From: Actinomycetota bacterium
GTDB lineage: Bacteria; Actinomycetota; Actinomycetes; Propionibacteriales; Propionibacteriaceae
NCBI GenBank assembly: GCA_020161015.1
Contig: JAIUOT010000005.1
Span: forward strand, 1-60,724
Length of the DNA stretch: 60,724 bases
Reading direction: 5' to 3'
The position numbers were made by a program, and so were the translations under genes. This document shows, one piece after another, positions 45,394 to 54,172 of the stretch. The notes beneath the pieces were generated by a model, which made no database searches, was not told where the DNA came from, and saw only the letters and a list, made by a program, of their open reading frames with translations. Positions within the stretch are counted from its first letter, which is position 1. The number at the start of each line of letters is the position of its first letter.

Positions 45394-46134
45394 ATGGCCA
45401 TCACTGCACGAAGCGGAGCCGAAGCGCTCACCCGACCCGACGGCACCCCGATCCGGGTGCTCACCGTGGACGACGAGTCGAGCCTCACCGAGCTGTTGAG
45501 CATGGCCCTGCGCTACGAGGGCTGGGAGGTCACCACCGCCGCGTCCGGACTGGCCGCGGTGAAGGCCGCCCGCGAGGTGCGTCCTGACGCGATCGTGCTC
45601 GACATGATGCTGCCCGACTTCGACGGCCTCGAGGTGATGCGCCGCGTCCGCGCGGAGCAGCCCGACGTCCCGGTCATCTTCCTCACGGCCAAGGACGCCC
45701 TCGACGACCGCATCGGCGGGCTCACCGCCGGCGGGGACGACTACGTCACCAAGCCGTTCAGCCTCGAGGAGCTGGTCGCGCGGCTGCGGGCCCTGCTGCG
45801 GCGCTCCGGCGCGACCACCCTGCGCAACGAGTCGCAGCTCGTGGTCGGCGACCTCATCCTCGACGAGGACAGCCACGAGGTGACCCGGGGCGGGGAGGTC
45901 ATCAGCCTCACGGCCACCGAGTTCGAGCTGCTGCGCTACCTGATGCGCAACCCGCGGCGGGTGCTGAGCAAGGCACAGATCCTCGACCGCGTCTGGAACT
46001 ACGACTTCGGCGGCCAGGCCAACGTGGTCGAGCTGTACATCAGCTACCTGCGCAAGAAGATCGACGCGGGCCGTGCCCCGATGATCCACACGATGCGGGG
46101 GGCCGGCTACGTGCTCAAGCCGGCCAGCGAATGA
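45394..46134 (+). CDS. OmpR/PhoB-type response regulator (second)
   Basis: A 246-residue regulator resembling MprA/TcrA-type actinobacterial regulators. Receiver: TVDDESS, phosphoacceptor Asp70 in AIVLDMMLPDFDG, FLTAKDALDDRIGG and VTKPFS. Winged helix: LTATEFELLRYLMRNPRRVLS, FGGQANVVELYISYLRKKID and TMRGAGYVLK. The kinase start overlaps its stop (ATGA). The divergent neighbour is the sortase operon. Confidence 0.94.
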   Translation: MAITARSGAEALTRPDGTPIRVLTVDDESSLTELLSMALRYEGWEVTTAASGLAAVKAAREVRPDAIVLDMMLPDFDGLEVMRRVRAEQPDVPVIFLTAKDALDDRIGGLTAGGDDYVTKPFSLEELVARLRALLRRSGATTLRNESQLVVGDLILDEDSHEVTRGGEVISLTATEFELLRYLMRNPRRVLSKAQILDRVWNYDFGGQANVVELYISYLRKKIDAGRAPMIHTMRGAGYVLKPASE

Positions 46135-47594
46135 CCCAGCCCGTCCTGCCGCCCACCCCGCCCCCGCCGGCGGCGATGGGGAAGGGGACGCTCAGCAGGC
46201 AGCTGGTGCTGCGCACGACAGCCCTGGTGGCGCTGGTGACCGTCGCGCTCAGCATGTTCACCGCCCTGGCGAGCTTCCAGATCCTGCAGAACCAGCTGGA
46301 CGGGCAGCTTCGTTCGGCGATCGACCGCCTCCCGTGGCGAAGCCCGTCCGGCGATGGGGACGACCCGGCCGGGCGTGGCGACCCGGGCGGCTCCGGCCTG
46401 ATCCGCGTCGACTCGGCCACCGTGGACGGCCAGGTGCTGTACTGGGTGACCCGGCCGGACGGGGTGAGCAGGGACGCCGCCATCGCGCTGTACAACGCCA
46501 TGCTCACCCGGACGACCCGCGGCGAGGCCAACGTGCACGCCGAGGGGGCCGGGCTCTACCGCGTCCTCGTCCAGACCCGCCAGGACATCACCACCCTGGT
46601 CGCGCTGCCGTACTCGCAGGTCACGGCGCCGATGACCAGCCAGTTGATCATGGCCGGGCTGCTCACCCTCGGCGCGATCCTGCTCTCCTACGTCGGTGCC
46701 CGCCGCGTCGTGGAACGCAGCCTGCGTCCGCTCACCCGCCTCGCGGCGACGGCCACCCGGGTGTCGACCCTGCCGCTGGCCAGCGGCGAGGGCCACGTGC
46801 CGATCCGGGTCGCCCCCGCCGACGCCAACCCCGCTTCCGAGGTCGGACGGGTCGGCCTGGCGTTCAACCACATGCTCGACAACGTGGAGTCCGCCCTCGC
46901 CGCGCGGCACCGCAGCGAGACGAAGGTGCGGCAGTTCGTCGCCGACGCTTCACACGAGCTGCGCAACCCCCTGGCCTCCATCCGCGGGTACGCAGAACTC
47001 ACCCGCCGCGGGTCCGACGAGCTGCCCGACGACACCGCGCACGCGCTGGGCCGGATCGAGGCCGAGTCGGAGCGGATGACGGCGCTCGTGCAGGACCTCC
47101 TGCTGCTCGCCCGGCTGGACTCCGAGCCGACGCTGGAGCTCCGGCCCACCGACGTCACGGAGATCGTGCTGAACGCGGTCAGCGACGCGCGGGCCACCAG
47201 CTCCGACCACACGTGGTCGCTCGACCTGCCCGAGGACGTGGTCACGGCGCGGGCCGACCCGCACCGCCTGCACCAGGTGGTCACCAACCTCCTGGCCAAC
47301 GCGCGCACGCACACGCCGCCCGGCACGAGCGTGGAGGCGTCGCTGCGCGCGGCCGACGGCTGGGCCGTGATCTCGGTCAGCGACAACGGCCCCGGTGTCC
47401 CGGCGGAGATCCAGGACTCGGTGTTCGAGCGCTTCACCCGCGCCGACGTCAGCCGCGTCCGTCGCGCCGGGGGTTCGTCGACCGGGCTCGGCCTGGCCAT
47501 CGTGGCCGCCGTGGTGAACGCCCACGGCGGCGACGTGACCCTCGACAGCCGACCCGGGCGAACCACCTTCACGATCCGCGTCCCCCTGGCCTGA
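46131..47594 (+). CDS. Sensor histidine kinase (second)
   Basis: A 487-residue kinase: Pro-rich start, helix near 30-50, outer sensor region, helix near 165-185, HAMP, HisKA with the phospho-His in DASHELRNPLASIRGYAELT (about 274), and HATPase motifs LLANARTHTPPG, VSDNGPGVP and GGSSTGLGLAIVAAVV. All boxes are intact, unlike the kinase at 23695-25127. It is co-translated with its regulator. Confidence 0.94.
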   Translation: MTQPVLPPTPPPPAAMGKGTLSRQLVLRTTALVALVTVALSMFTALASFQILQNQLDGQLRSAIDRLPWRSPSGDGDDPAGRGDPGGSGLIRVDSATVDGQVLYWVTRPDGVSRDAAIALYNAMLTRTTRGEANVHAEGAGLYRVLVQTRQDITTLVALPYSQVTAPMTSQLIMAGLLTLGAILLSYVGARRVVERSLRPLTRLAATATRVSTLPLASGEGHVPIRVAPADANPASEVGRVGLAFNHMLDNVESALAARHRSETKVRQFVADASHELRNPLASIRGYAELTRRGSDELPDDTAHALGRIEAESERMTALVQDLLLLARLDSEPTLELRPTDVTEIVLNAVSDARATSSDHTWSLDLPEDVVTARADPHRLHQVVTNLLANARTHTPPGTSVEASLRAADGWAVISVSDNGPGVPAEIQDSVFERFTRADVSRVRRAGGSSTGLGLAIVAAVVNAHGGDVTLDSRPGRTTFTIRVPLA

Positions 47595-47609
47595 CGGTCG
47601 ACCGCCCGT

Positions 47610-47626
47610 TCACCGGGGGCTCACAG
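47610..47626 (+). promoter_or_regulatory. Possible response-regulator direct repeat
   Basis: TCACC at 47610 and TCACAG at 47621 are spaced 11 bp, the helical period used by OmpR-type regulators, in the gap between the kinase and the GT39-like gene. Only two short half-sites are seen, so this is weak. Confidence 0.2.
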
Positions 47627-47670
47627 CGGGCGGCGAGGACGCGCTCAGCACGCGGCCGTTCCATGGGTGC

Positions 47671-49671
47671 ATGACCCTGACCGAGACCCCGGCACCGGCC
47701 TCTGCCGCCGCAGCGGACGCGCCCGCGCCCCGCTACTACGCCTACGTCGACGACCGTCCCGACCTGATCGCCCGGGCCGGCGTGATCGTCCTCCTCGCCG
47801 GGACCGCCGTCCTCTACCTGTGGGGGCTGTCCGCCTCCGGCTACGCGAACGCGTTCTACTCCGCCGCGGCGCAGGCGGGCTCCACCAACCTGGAGGCCTG
47901 GTTCTTCGGTTCGCTCGACGGCGGCAACAGCATCACCGTGGACAAGCCCCCTGCCGCGATCTGGCTGATGGCGCTCTCGGTCCGGCTGTTCGGCCTGAGC
48001 TCGTGGAGCATCCTCGTGCCCGAGGCACTGCTCGGCGTGGCGAGCGTGGGGGTCCTGTACGCGACGCTCCGGCGCACGCTGCTGGCCCAGCGCGGGTCCC
48101 CGGGCGCCACGCACCCGCTCACCCCGCGCACCGCGCACTGGGCCGCGCTGGCCGGCGCAGCGGTCTTCGCGCTCACGCCGGTGGCGACGCTGATGTTCCG
48201 CTTCAACAATCCCGACGCCCTGCTCGTCTTCTCCCTGGTGCTGGCGGGCTACTTCACCGTCCGCGCCGCGGAGAACGCGTCGCGCGGGTGGCTGGCCCTG
48301 GCCGGGGTCGCGGTCGGGCTGGGCTTCCTGACCAAGATGCTCCAGGCGTTCCTCGTCCTGCCTGCCCTCGTCGTCGCGTACGCGGTGGCCGCCCCCGCGC
48401 CGTGGCGCAAGCGCATCGTCGACCTGCTGGTCGCGTTCGCGGCCATGGTCGCGTCCTTCGGCTGGTACGTGGCCGTCGTCGAGCTCACCCCGGCGAACAT
48501 GCGTCCCTACATCGGCGGTTCGCAGGGCAACTCGCTGCTCGAGCTGATCGTCAGCTACAACGGCCTCGGCCGGATCACCGGAGAGGAGATCGGTTCGGTC
48601 GGCGGGGGGCGGTGGGGCTCCACCGGCCTCACGCGCCTGTTCGAGGGCGTCTCCGGCGGCATGGTGTCCTGGCTCATCCCGGCAGCGCTCGTGCTGGGCC
48701 TGTCCGCCCTCGGCGTCGCCGTCGCCGGGCTTCGCGGCGCCCCGGCTCCCGGCGGGGACGAACGCCGGACGCCTGCCCGCGCACTGGCGAGCGGGGCCGT
48801 GATCTGGGTCGGTTGGCTCGTCGTCACCGGCCTGGTGTTCAGCCTCATGGCCGGGATCTACCACGACTACTACACCGTCGCCCTCGCCCCGGCGATCGGC
48901 GGGGCGGTCGCCCTCGGCGGTGCCGTCCTGTGGGCCCGACGCGGGCGACTCGTCCCGCGCCTTGTCCTGGCGGCGACCACAGCGGGCACCGGCGCCTGGG
49001 CCGTCGTCCTGCTCCAGCAGGCGGGCGGCTGGTACTCCGCCCTTGGCTGGGTCGTGCTCGCCCTTTCCGTCCTCGCCGCCGCAGGCCTCGCCGTCGCCGA
49101 TCGGGTACCCCGCGTGGTCGCGTCCCTGGCCGTGGGCACGGCCGTGATCGCCGCGCTGGCCGGGCCGTACGCCTACTCGGTGAACACCGCGGCCACCGCG
49201 CACACCGGCTCGATCGTGACCGCGGGGCCGGTCTCCGGCCTCGGCAGCGGGCGGGGCGGACCGAACGGCGGGCGCCCGACGGGCCGGGCGCCCGACCGCG
49301 GCACGGGCGGGCTGTTGAACGGGGCCTCCGCCTCGTCGGAGCTGGTGGCGCTGCTCCAGGCCGACGGGTCGTCCTACACGTGGGTGGCCGCCACCGTCGG
49401 CTCGCAGAACGCGGCGAGCTACCAGCTCGCCACCGGCCTGCCGGTGATGGCGATCGGCGGCTTCAACGGCTCCGACCCGTCCCCGACGCTGGCGCAGTTC
49501 CAGGCGGACGTCGCGCAGGGCCGCGTCCACTACTTCATCGCCGGCGACACCGGCGGTCGCCGGAACGGCGGCTCCGACTCCTCCGGCGAGATCGCCGACT
49601 GGGTCGCGCAGCACTACACCGCCACCACCGTCGCGGGCTCCACCGTGTACGACCTGACCACGGCGGCGTGA
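47671..49671 (+). CDS. GT39/ArnT-like membrane glycosyltransferase
   Basis: A 666-residue polytopic protein with about ten or more helices. GYANAFYSAAAQAGSTNLEAW to GGNSITVDKPPAAIWLMALS matches the catalytic outer loop of the ArnT/PMT superfamily (YkcB-type), followed by FRFNNPDALLVF. The C-terminal 180 residues form an outer soluble domain (LVALLQADGSSYTWVAATVG, HYFIAGDTG). It transfers a sugar from a polyprenyl phosphate, probably the one made by the next gene. No clear ribosome site precedes ATG 47671. Confidence 0.88.
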   Translation: MTLTETPAPASAAAADAPAPRYYAYVDDRPDLIARAGVIVLLAGTAVLYLWGLSASGYANAFYSAAAQAGSTNLEAWFFGSLDGGNSITVDKPPAAIWLMALSVRLFGLSSWSILVPEALLGVASVGVLYATLRRTLLAQRGSPGATHPLTPRTAHWAALAGAAVFALTPVATLMFRFNNPDALLVFSLVLAGYFTVRAAENASRGWLALAGVAVGLGFLTKMLQAFLVLPALVVAYAVAAPAPWRKRIVDLLVAFAAMVASFGWYVAVVELTPANMRPYIGGSQGNSLLELIVSYNGLGRITGEEIGSVGGGRWGSTGLTRLFEGVSGGMVSWLIPAALVLGLSALGVAVAGLRGAPAPGGDERRTPARALASGAVIWVGWLVVTGLVFSLMAGIYHDYYTVALAPAIGGAVALGGAVLWARRGRLVPRLVLAATTAGTGAWAVVLLQQAGGWYSALGWVVLALSVLAAAGLAVADRVPRVVASLAVGTAVIAALAGPYAYSVNTAATAHTGSIVTAGPVSGLGSGRGGPNGGRPTGRAPDRGTGGLLNGASASSELVALLQADGSSYTWVAATVGSQNAASYQLATGLPVMAIGGFNGSDPSPTLAQFQADVAQGRVHYFIAGDTGGRRNGGSDSSGEIADWVAQHYTATTVAGSTVYDLTTAA

Positions 49672-49684
49672 GGGGAGCGGAGCG

Positions 49685-50920
49685 ATGACCACACTGCCCC
49701 TCCGCAGCGGCTGGCGGAGCGCCGCCACCGGCACGGCCCTGCTCGACGTCGTCGTCCCGGTGTACAACGAGGAGGACGAGCTGTCGGCCTCGGTGCTGCG
49801 GCTCGACGCCTACCTGGCCGCGAACCTGCCCTACGCCTACCGGATCGTGATCGCGGACAACGCGTCCACCGATGCCACCTGGGCCATCGCGCAGCGGCTG
49901 GCCGCCCGGCATCGCACGGTGTGGGCGACGCACCTCGACGCCAAGGGACGCGGACGCGCACTGCGCCAGGCCTGGCTCGCCTCGGACGCCGACGTCGTGG
50001 CCTACACAGACGTCGACCTCTCGACCGGCCTGGACGCCCTCCTGCCCCTGGTGGCACCGCTGCTGTCCGGGCATTCCGACGTCTCGATCGGCACCCGGCT
50101 GGCCCGGGGCGCACGGGTCGTCCGCGGCCCGCGGCGGGAGTTCATCTCGCGCACCTACAACCTGATCCTCCGCACGGTGCTCGGCGCGTCCTTCACCGAC
50201 GCCCAGTGCGGCTTCAAGGCGATGCGCACGGACGTGGCCCGTCGGCTGCTGCCCCTGGTGGAGGACGACAACTGGTTCTTCGACACCGAGCTGCTCGTAC
50301 TCGCCGAGCGCGCCGGCCTGCGGATCCACGAGGTGCCGGTGGACTGGGTGGACGACCCCGGCACCACCGTCGACGTCGTTGCGACGGCCGTCGAGGACCT
50401 GCGCGGCGTCTGGCGGCTCGCCCACGGCCTCGCGACCCGGCGGATCCCGGTGGCCGGGCTCGCCGCGCAGCTGAGGCGTCCCGACCTGCCGGCAGCACTG
50501 CCGGGCGTCCCGACCGGGCTGCCGGGCCAGCTCCTACGGTTCGGCGCCGTCGGCCTGGCCAGCACGGCGGCCTACTTCGTGCTCTACCTGCTGCTGCGTC
50601 CGCTCGGCGCCCAGCCGGCCAACCTGGTGGCCCTGCTGCTCACCGCGGTCGCGAACACCGCGGCGAACCGGCGGCTGACCTTCGGGGTCAGCGGACGGGC
50701 CGGGGCGCTGCGCCACCATCTCGGCGGCCTGGCGGCGTTCGTCGCCGCGCTGGGCCTGACGAGCGGTGCGCTGTGGGTCCTCGCCGCCGCCTGGCCGGCG
50801 GCCGGGCGGTGGGTGGAGGTCGCCGTCCTCGTGGTGGCCAACGCCGTGGCGACGCTGGGGCGCTTCCTCGTCCTGCGGCTGCTGATGAACCGGCCGGAGG
50901 TCACGCCGCCGTCCGGGTGA
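49685..50920 (+). CDS. GT2 glycosyltransferase fused to a GtrA-like membrane domain
   Basis: A 411-residue fusion. Residues 18-240: DVVVPVYNEEDEL, VIADNASTDATW, AYTDVDLSTGLDALL, GTRLARGARVVRG and FTDAQCGFKAM, as in polyprenyl-phosphate sugar synthases. Residues 280-405: four helices of a GtrA/DPMS-type flippase (RFGAVGLASTAAYFVLYLLL, ANTAANRRLTF). One protein would thus make and flip the lipid-linked sugar for the GT39-like enzyme 13 bases upstream. A GGAGCGGAGCG site is present. The last 20 bases overlap the opposing small gene. Confidence 0.9.
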   Translation: MTTLPLRSGWRSAATGTALLDVVVPVYNEEDELSASVLRLDAYLAANLPYAYRIVIADNASTDATWAIAQRLAARHRTVWATHLDAKGRGRALRQAWLASDADVVAYTDVDLSTGLDALLPLVAPLLSGHSDVSIGTRLARGARVVRGPRREFISRTYNLILRTVLGASFTDAQCGFKAMRTDVARRLLPLVEDDNWFFDTELLVLAERAGLRIHEVPVDWVDDPGTTVDVVATAVEDLRGVWRLAHGLATRRIPVAGLAAQLRRPDLPAALPGVPTGLPGQLLRFGAVGLASTAAYFVLYLLLRPLGAQPANLVALLLTAVANTAANRRLTFGVSGRAGALRHHLGGLAAFVAALGLTSGALWVLAAAWPAAGRWVEVAVLVVANAVATLGRFLVLRLLMNRPEVTPPSG

Positions 50921-51167
50921 TGCGCGAGTCGGTGAGACGGGGGTCGAGCATCGGACGCCTGCCGGTGAGCCGCAGGACGTCGCCGGGCTCCCGCGGGAAC
51001 TCGTCCCGCTGGGACGCGGCCCGGAGGTCGTCGTGGAGGCGGGCGGCGTCCCGGTCGTGCCGGGCGTCCCTGCCGGGCACCCAGCGGCTCGCCGACCGCC
51101 GGTGCGTCAGTTCCAGCGCCGCCAGCAGCAGCGCCACCATTGCGAGGAGGATCATCGTTCCGGTCAT
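50901..51167 (-). CDS. Small membrane protein with charged tail
   Basis: An 88-residue protein: one N-terminal helix (TMILLAMVALLLAALEL) and a basic, polar tail (RHDRDAARLHDDLRAASQRDE). No family is recognised. ATG 51167 has GGAGGAAGG upstream. It overlaps the GT2-GtrA gene end-to-end by 20 bases and is divergent from the GlxA-type regulator, whose promoter region it shares. Confidence 0.65.
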   Translation of the reverse strand: MTGTMILLAMVALLLAALELTHRRSASRWVPGRDARHDRDAARLHDDLRAASQRDEFPREPGDVLRLTGRRPMLDPRLTDSRITRTAA

Positions 51168-51239
51168 GGCAGAAATCCTTCCTCCAATGGATCCCTGCCA
51201 CCAGTGGCTGGAAAGCCATTGCTCAAAAGATTTCTGCCA
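51167..51239. promoter_or_regulatory. Separated inverted repeat between divergent genes
   Basis: TGGCAGAAATC (51167-51177) is the exact complement of GATTTCTGCCA (51229-51239), and the similarity extends to 13 of 14 bases. One arm covers the start region of the small membrane protein and the other lies just before the -10 of the regulator gene. This layout suits autoregulation by the GlxA-type protein through looping, but it is unproven. Confidence 0.5.
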
Positions 51240-51246
51240 GTATGAT
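51219..51246 (+). promoter_or_regulatory. Promoter of the GlxA-type regulator
   Basis: TTGCTC (51219-51224), 16 bases, then TATGAT (51241-51246). The ATG at 51253 begins six bases after the -10, so the mRNA is probably leaderless. The right arm of the inverted repeat lies between the two boxes. Confidence 0.55.
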
Positions 51247-51252
51247 CGGAGC

Positions 51253-52251
51253 ATGGCACTGCACCAGGTGAGCATGATCGTGCTCGAGCCCGTGGGCGTC
51301 TTCGAGTTCGGCGTCGCGGTCGAGGTGTTCGGCGTTGACCGGACCGATGAGGGCATCGAGCCGTTCGACTTCCGGGTCTGTGGCCTCGAGCCCGGGCGCC
51401 CGCTGGCCACCAGGAACGCGGGCGGCTTCACCATCACCCCCCACCTGGGCCTGGACGCGGTCGCCGGGAGCGACCTGGTGATCGTGGCGGCCACCCAGCC
51501 GCGCCCCGACGACGAGTACCCCGAGGAGGCGCTGGAGGCGCTGCGCCGGGCGGTGGCCGACGGTGCCACCGTCCTCAGCTTGTGCTCGGGGTCGTTCGTG
51601 CTCGGGGCTGCGGGGCTGCTCGACGGACGCCGGTGCACCACCCACTGGATCTACGCCGACCAGATGCAGCGGCGCTTCCCGGAGGCCGAGGTCGACGCCC
51701 GCGTGCTGTTCGTCGAGGACGGACCGATCGTCACCAGCGCGGGCACGGCCGCCGGCGTGGACGCCAGCCTGCACCTGGTGCGCCGCGAGCTCGGCGCGGC
51801 CGTGGCCACGCGCATCGCGCGCCGGATGGTCGTCCCCCCGCAGCGCGACGGCGGCCAGCAGCAGTTCGTGGAGAACCCCATCCCCGCCTGCACCGCGGAC
51901 AGCCTGGCGCCGCTGCTGGGCTGGGCGGCCGAACGCCTCGATGAGGACCACAGCGTGGCCAGCCTGGCCGAGCGCGCGCTGATGAGCGAACGCACCTTCG
52001 CGCGGCGCTTCCAATCCGAGACCGGAACCACGCCGCACAAGTGGCTCACGCAGCAACGCGTCCTCGCCGCCCGCGCGCTGCTCGAGGCCACCGACCTCGC
52101 GGTGGAGCAGATCGCCGACCGGGTGGGCTTCAACTCCGCCGTCGTGCTGCGCGACCACTTCCGCCGGGCCACCGGCCTGTCGCCCCAGGCCTACCGGCGC
52201 CGGTTCGGGAATGTCGCGTGCGACCCGCCTGCGGTAGCGTCGACAGCGTGA
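51253..52251 (+). CDS. GlxA-type transcription regulator (DJ-1/PfpI plus AraC HTH)
   Basis: A 332-residue protein. Residues 1-180 are a DJ-1/PfpI-like ligand-binding domain ([56 protein letters not shown]). Residues 230-332 are the double AraC helix-turn-helix ([40 protein letters not shown] then [11 protein letters not shown]). Relatives often control catabolic or stress genes. The stop overlaps deoC (GTGA), so a role in nucleoside or deoxyribose use is possible but unproven. Confidence 0.92.
   Translation: MALHQVSMIVLEPVGVFEFGVAVEVFGVDRTDEGIEPFDFRVCGLEPGRPLATRNAGGFTITPHLGLDAVAGSDLVIVAATQPRPDDEYPEEALEALRRAVADGATVLSLCSGSFVLGAAGLLDGRRCTTHWIYADQMQRRFPEAEVDARVLFVEDGPIVTSAGTAAGVDASLHLVRRELGAAVATRIARRMVVPPQRDGGQQQFVENPIPACTADSLAPLLGWAAERLDEDHSVASLAERALMSERTFARRFQSETGTTPHKWLTQQRVLAARALLEATDLAVEQIADRVGFNSAVVLRDHFRRATGLSPQAYRRRFGNVACDPPAVASTA
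52235..52240 (+). promoter_or_regulatory. Internal -10 box for deoC
   Basis: TAGCGT inside the end of the regulator gene, seven bases before the deoC GTG. It would give a leaderless deoC mRNA in addition to read-through. Confidence 0.4.
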
Positions 52252-52919
52252 CCATCACCCGTTCCGAACTGGCCCACCTCGTGGACCACACCCTGCTCTC
52301 CCCGACCGCCACGGACGCCGACGTCGCAGCCCTGGCCGCCGAGGCCGTCCGTCTGGGCACCTACTCCATCTGCGTCTCCCCCGCGATGCTGCCGGTCACC
52401 GCCGAGCTCGGCGCGGTGAAGGTGGCCACCGTCTGCGGATTCCCCTCCGGCAAGCACACCGCCTCGGTGAAAGCCGCGGAGGCGGCCGACTCCGTCGCGC
52501 GCGGCGCCGACGAGGTCGACATGGTGATCGACCTCGGCCTGGTCAAGGCGGGACGACTGGACGCCACCCGGGCGGAGATCGCCGCCGTGCGGGCTGCGGT
52601 GCCCGCCCCGAAGGTCCTGAAGGTCATCATCGAGTCCGCGGCGCTCACCGACGAGGAGATCGTCGCCGCCTGCCGGGCCGCCGAGGCGGCGGGAGCCGAC
52701 TTCGTCAAGACCTCCACCGGCTACCACCCCGCGGGCGGGGCGTCCGCGCACGCCGTCGCGCTGATGGCACAGACCGTGGGCGGACGGCTGGGAGTGAAGG
52801 CCTCCGGCGGCATCCGCGACTGGGCCACCGCCGTGGCCATGGTCGAGGCGGGCGCCACCCGCCTCGGGCTCTCCGGCACCGCAGCGGTGCTGGACGGCGG
52901 CACCAGCGAGGGCTACTGA
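52248..52919 (+). CDS. deoC: Deoxyribose-phosphate aldolase
   Basis: Cleaves 2-deoxyribose 5-phosphate to glyceraldehyde 3-phosphate and acetaldehyde. The 223 residues form a TIM barrel: [53 protein letters not shown], Schiff-base Lys in [11 protein letters not shown] (about 153), and the second Lys in [11 protein letters not shown]. All key residues are present. The GTG start overlaps the regulator stop. Confidence 0.95.
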   Translation: MTITRSELAHLVDHTLLSPTATDADVAALAAEAVRLGTYSICVSPAMLPVTAELGAVKVATVCGFPSGKHTASVKAAEAADSVARGADEVDMVIDLGLVKAGRLDATRAEIAAVRAAVPAPKVLKVIIESAALTDEEIVAACRAAEAAGADFVKTSTGYHPAGGASAHAVALMAQTVGGRLGVKASGGIRDWATAVAMVEAGATRLGLSGTAAVLDGGTSEGY

Positions 52920-52935
52920 CGCACCGGCCGGGGCG

Positions 52936-53829
52936 TCAGGCGGCCAGGCCCTGCTCCCGCAGCCACTCACCGGCGACCTCGCTCGGCGTGCCCCCACCGG
53001 CCACCCGTGCCTGGAGGTCGACCAGGGCGTCGGTCGTGACGGCCTGCGCGACCGCGTCCATGGCGAGGACCGTGTCCGGCTCGGCGTCGGACAAGGCGCC
53101 GGCGACGAGCACGACGCCCGGCTCGGGGGCGGAGAGCCGGTCGGGATCGACCAACGCGACCAGGCCGGAGGCCCCGAGGTACTCGGTGCGCCGGAACGCG
53201 GCCACCGCCGCCTGGCCGTCGACGAGCCGGGACGCGCGCTGCACCGGGTCGTCGACGACGTCGTAGCTGAACTGCGCCCCGTAGACCGCCTCAAGCCCAG
53301 GGACGCCGTCCGCGCGGGACCGCACGGGGCCCGGCACGGCCGCGCGCCGGCCCTTCGACCAGCCGCGGAGCCGGGTGAGGCTCGCGATCCCCGCCGTGGC
53401 CGTCTCCTCTGTCACCAGCCAGACCAGCCCGGCGTCCACGCCCGGCACGGCCAGCAGGCCCACCTCCGGCTCCAGCAGTCCGGCCAGTTCGGGCAGCAGG
53501 TCCTCCGCTGCGGGCGCCTCCCTGCCCTGGCTGAGCTCGGTCCACAAGGTGGTGCCGAAGCCGGGGAGCGCAGCCAGGTCGCCGTGGCCCAGGGACGCCT
53601 GCCAGTCCGGCCCGGCCGGCCCGGTGCCGGCCGCACGGCCCTTCGCCGCGACCGCCCCGGCCAGCAGTTCGGCCAGCAGCAGTCCCGCCGGGGAGCCGTC
53701 CGACCCGATCGCCAGCGGCGGCGCGGACGGTGTGGCCGACGCCGTCCCGCTCACCTCGGGCGGGGGGACGCGGGCGCAGCCCGCGGCGATCAGCGCGGTC
53801 GCGCCGAGCAGGAATCCTCGTCTGTCCAC
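52936..53829 (-). CDS. OpuAC-like substrate-binding lipoprotein (orphan)
   Basis: A 297-residue exported protein. VDRRGFLLGATALIAAGC combines a twin-arginine-like start with a lipobox (Cys18). The mature part resembles quaternary-amine (OpuAC/ProX-type) binding proteins: an N-lobe with a reduced ligand loop, LLAVPGVDAGLVWLVT, LRGWSKGRRAAVPGP, YGAQFSYDVV, and TDALVDLQARVAGGGTPSEVAGEWLREQG at the end. No permease or ATPase gene is nearby, so it may work with a distant transporter. GTG 53829 sets the signal peptide correctly. Confidence 0.75.
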   Translation of the reverse strand: MDRRGFLLGATALIAAGCARVPPPEVSGTASATPSAPPLAIGSDGSPAGLLLAELLAGAVAAKGRAAGTGPAGPDWQASLGHGDLAALPGFGTTLWTELSQGREAPAAEDLLPELAGLLEPEVGLLAVPGVDAGLVWLVTEETATAGIASLTRLRGWSKGRRAAVPGPVRSRADGVPGLEAVYGAQFSYDVVDDPVQRASRLVDGQAAVAAFRRTEYLGASGLVALVDPDRLSAPEPGVVLVAGALSDAEPDTVLAMDAVAQAVTTDALVDLQARVAGGGTPSEVAGEWLREQGLAA

Positions 53830-53941
53830 GCCGTCCAGTCTCACCGATGGGGAGCGGGCAGCCGGGGCGGCCACGCCGGGCGGACGGCGACGCGTCGCCC
53901 CGCGAGGGTGCGGGGTTCTGGCGTTTCGCCGATCGTCTGGC

Positions 53942-53947
53942 TATGAT
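53942..53947 (+). promoter_or_regulatory. -10 box for the candidate RNA
   Basis: TATGAT, matching the -10 of the GlxA-type gene. Transcription would begin near 53954. The -35 is unclear (TTCTGG at 53916 is too far for a standard spacing). Confidence 0.45.
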
Positions 53948-53953
53948 CGTAGG

Positions 53954-54097
53954 TGGCCGTACTTCTCGGGGGGGAACAGGCGGCCACGTCCGGAACAGCT
54001 AACCGGACAAACAGGGGGACCCACCGGCATTCCCGCAGCGAGAGCGGATGTTGCCGAAGTCCTGACTGAGGCCCGGCGACAATGTCGCCGGGCTTTT
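53954..54097 (+). ncRNA. Candidate free-standing structured RNA
   Basis: About 145 bases between a TATGAT box and an intrinsic terminator, with no downstream gene on this strand. Internal pairing is evident: GTCCGG (53988-53993) with CCGGAC (54003-54008) around AACAGCTAA, and GGTGGCCG near 53953 with CGGCCAC (53981-53987). GGGGGACCCACC follows. Conserved-looking blocks (ACAGCTAACC, GGGGGACCCA) recall pieces of the ydaO riboswitch but in a different order. A 19-codon frame (MIVGGRTSRGG...) also exists but starts inside the -10. The family is unknown. Confidence 0.5.
54071..54097 (+). terminator. Intrinsic terminator of the candidate RNA
   Basis: A perfect 10-bp stem GCCCGGCGAC/GTCGCCGGGC, loop AAT, followed by TTTTAGTTT. 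It is among the few terminators in the window with a clear U-run. Confidence 0.88.
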
Positions 54098-54110
54098 AGT
54101 TTCCTCACAG

Positions 54111-54146
54111 ACAAAAGTCCGGGGCACCCATCGGCACCCCGGACTT
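54111..54146 (-). terminator. Intrinsic terminator of the lipoprotein gene
   Basis: 10-bp stem AAGTCCGGGG/CCCCGGACTT; on the minus strand it is followed by TTTTGTCTGT. It faces the preceding terminator. Confidence 0.85.
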
Positions 54147-54172
54147 CCCTCTGACGAGGGTGGATGATCGCG

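Noticed and set aside
53954-54097. Assignment as a c-di-AMP (ydaO) riboswitch
   Set aside because: Two blocks look similar but are in reversed order, the GGGGUGAA-type block is missing, and no gene follows on that strand. Kept only as an unclassified RNA candidate.
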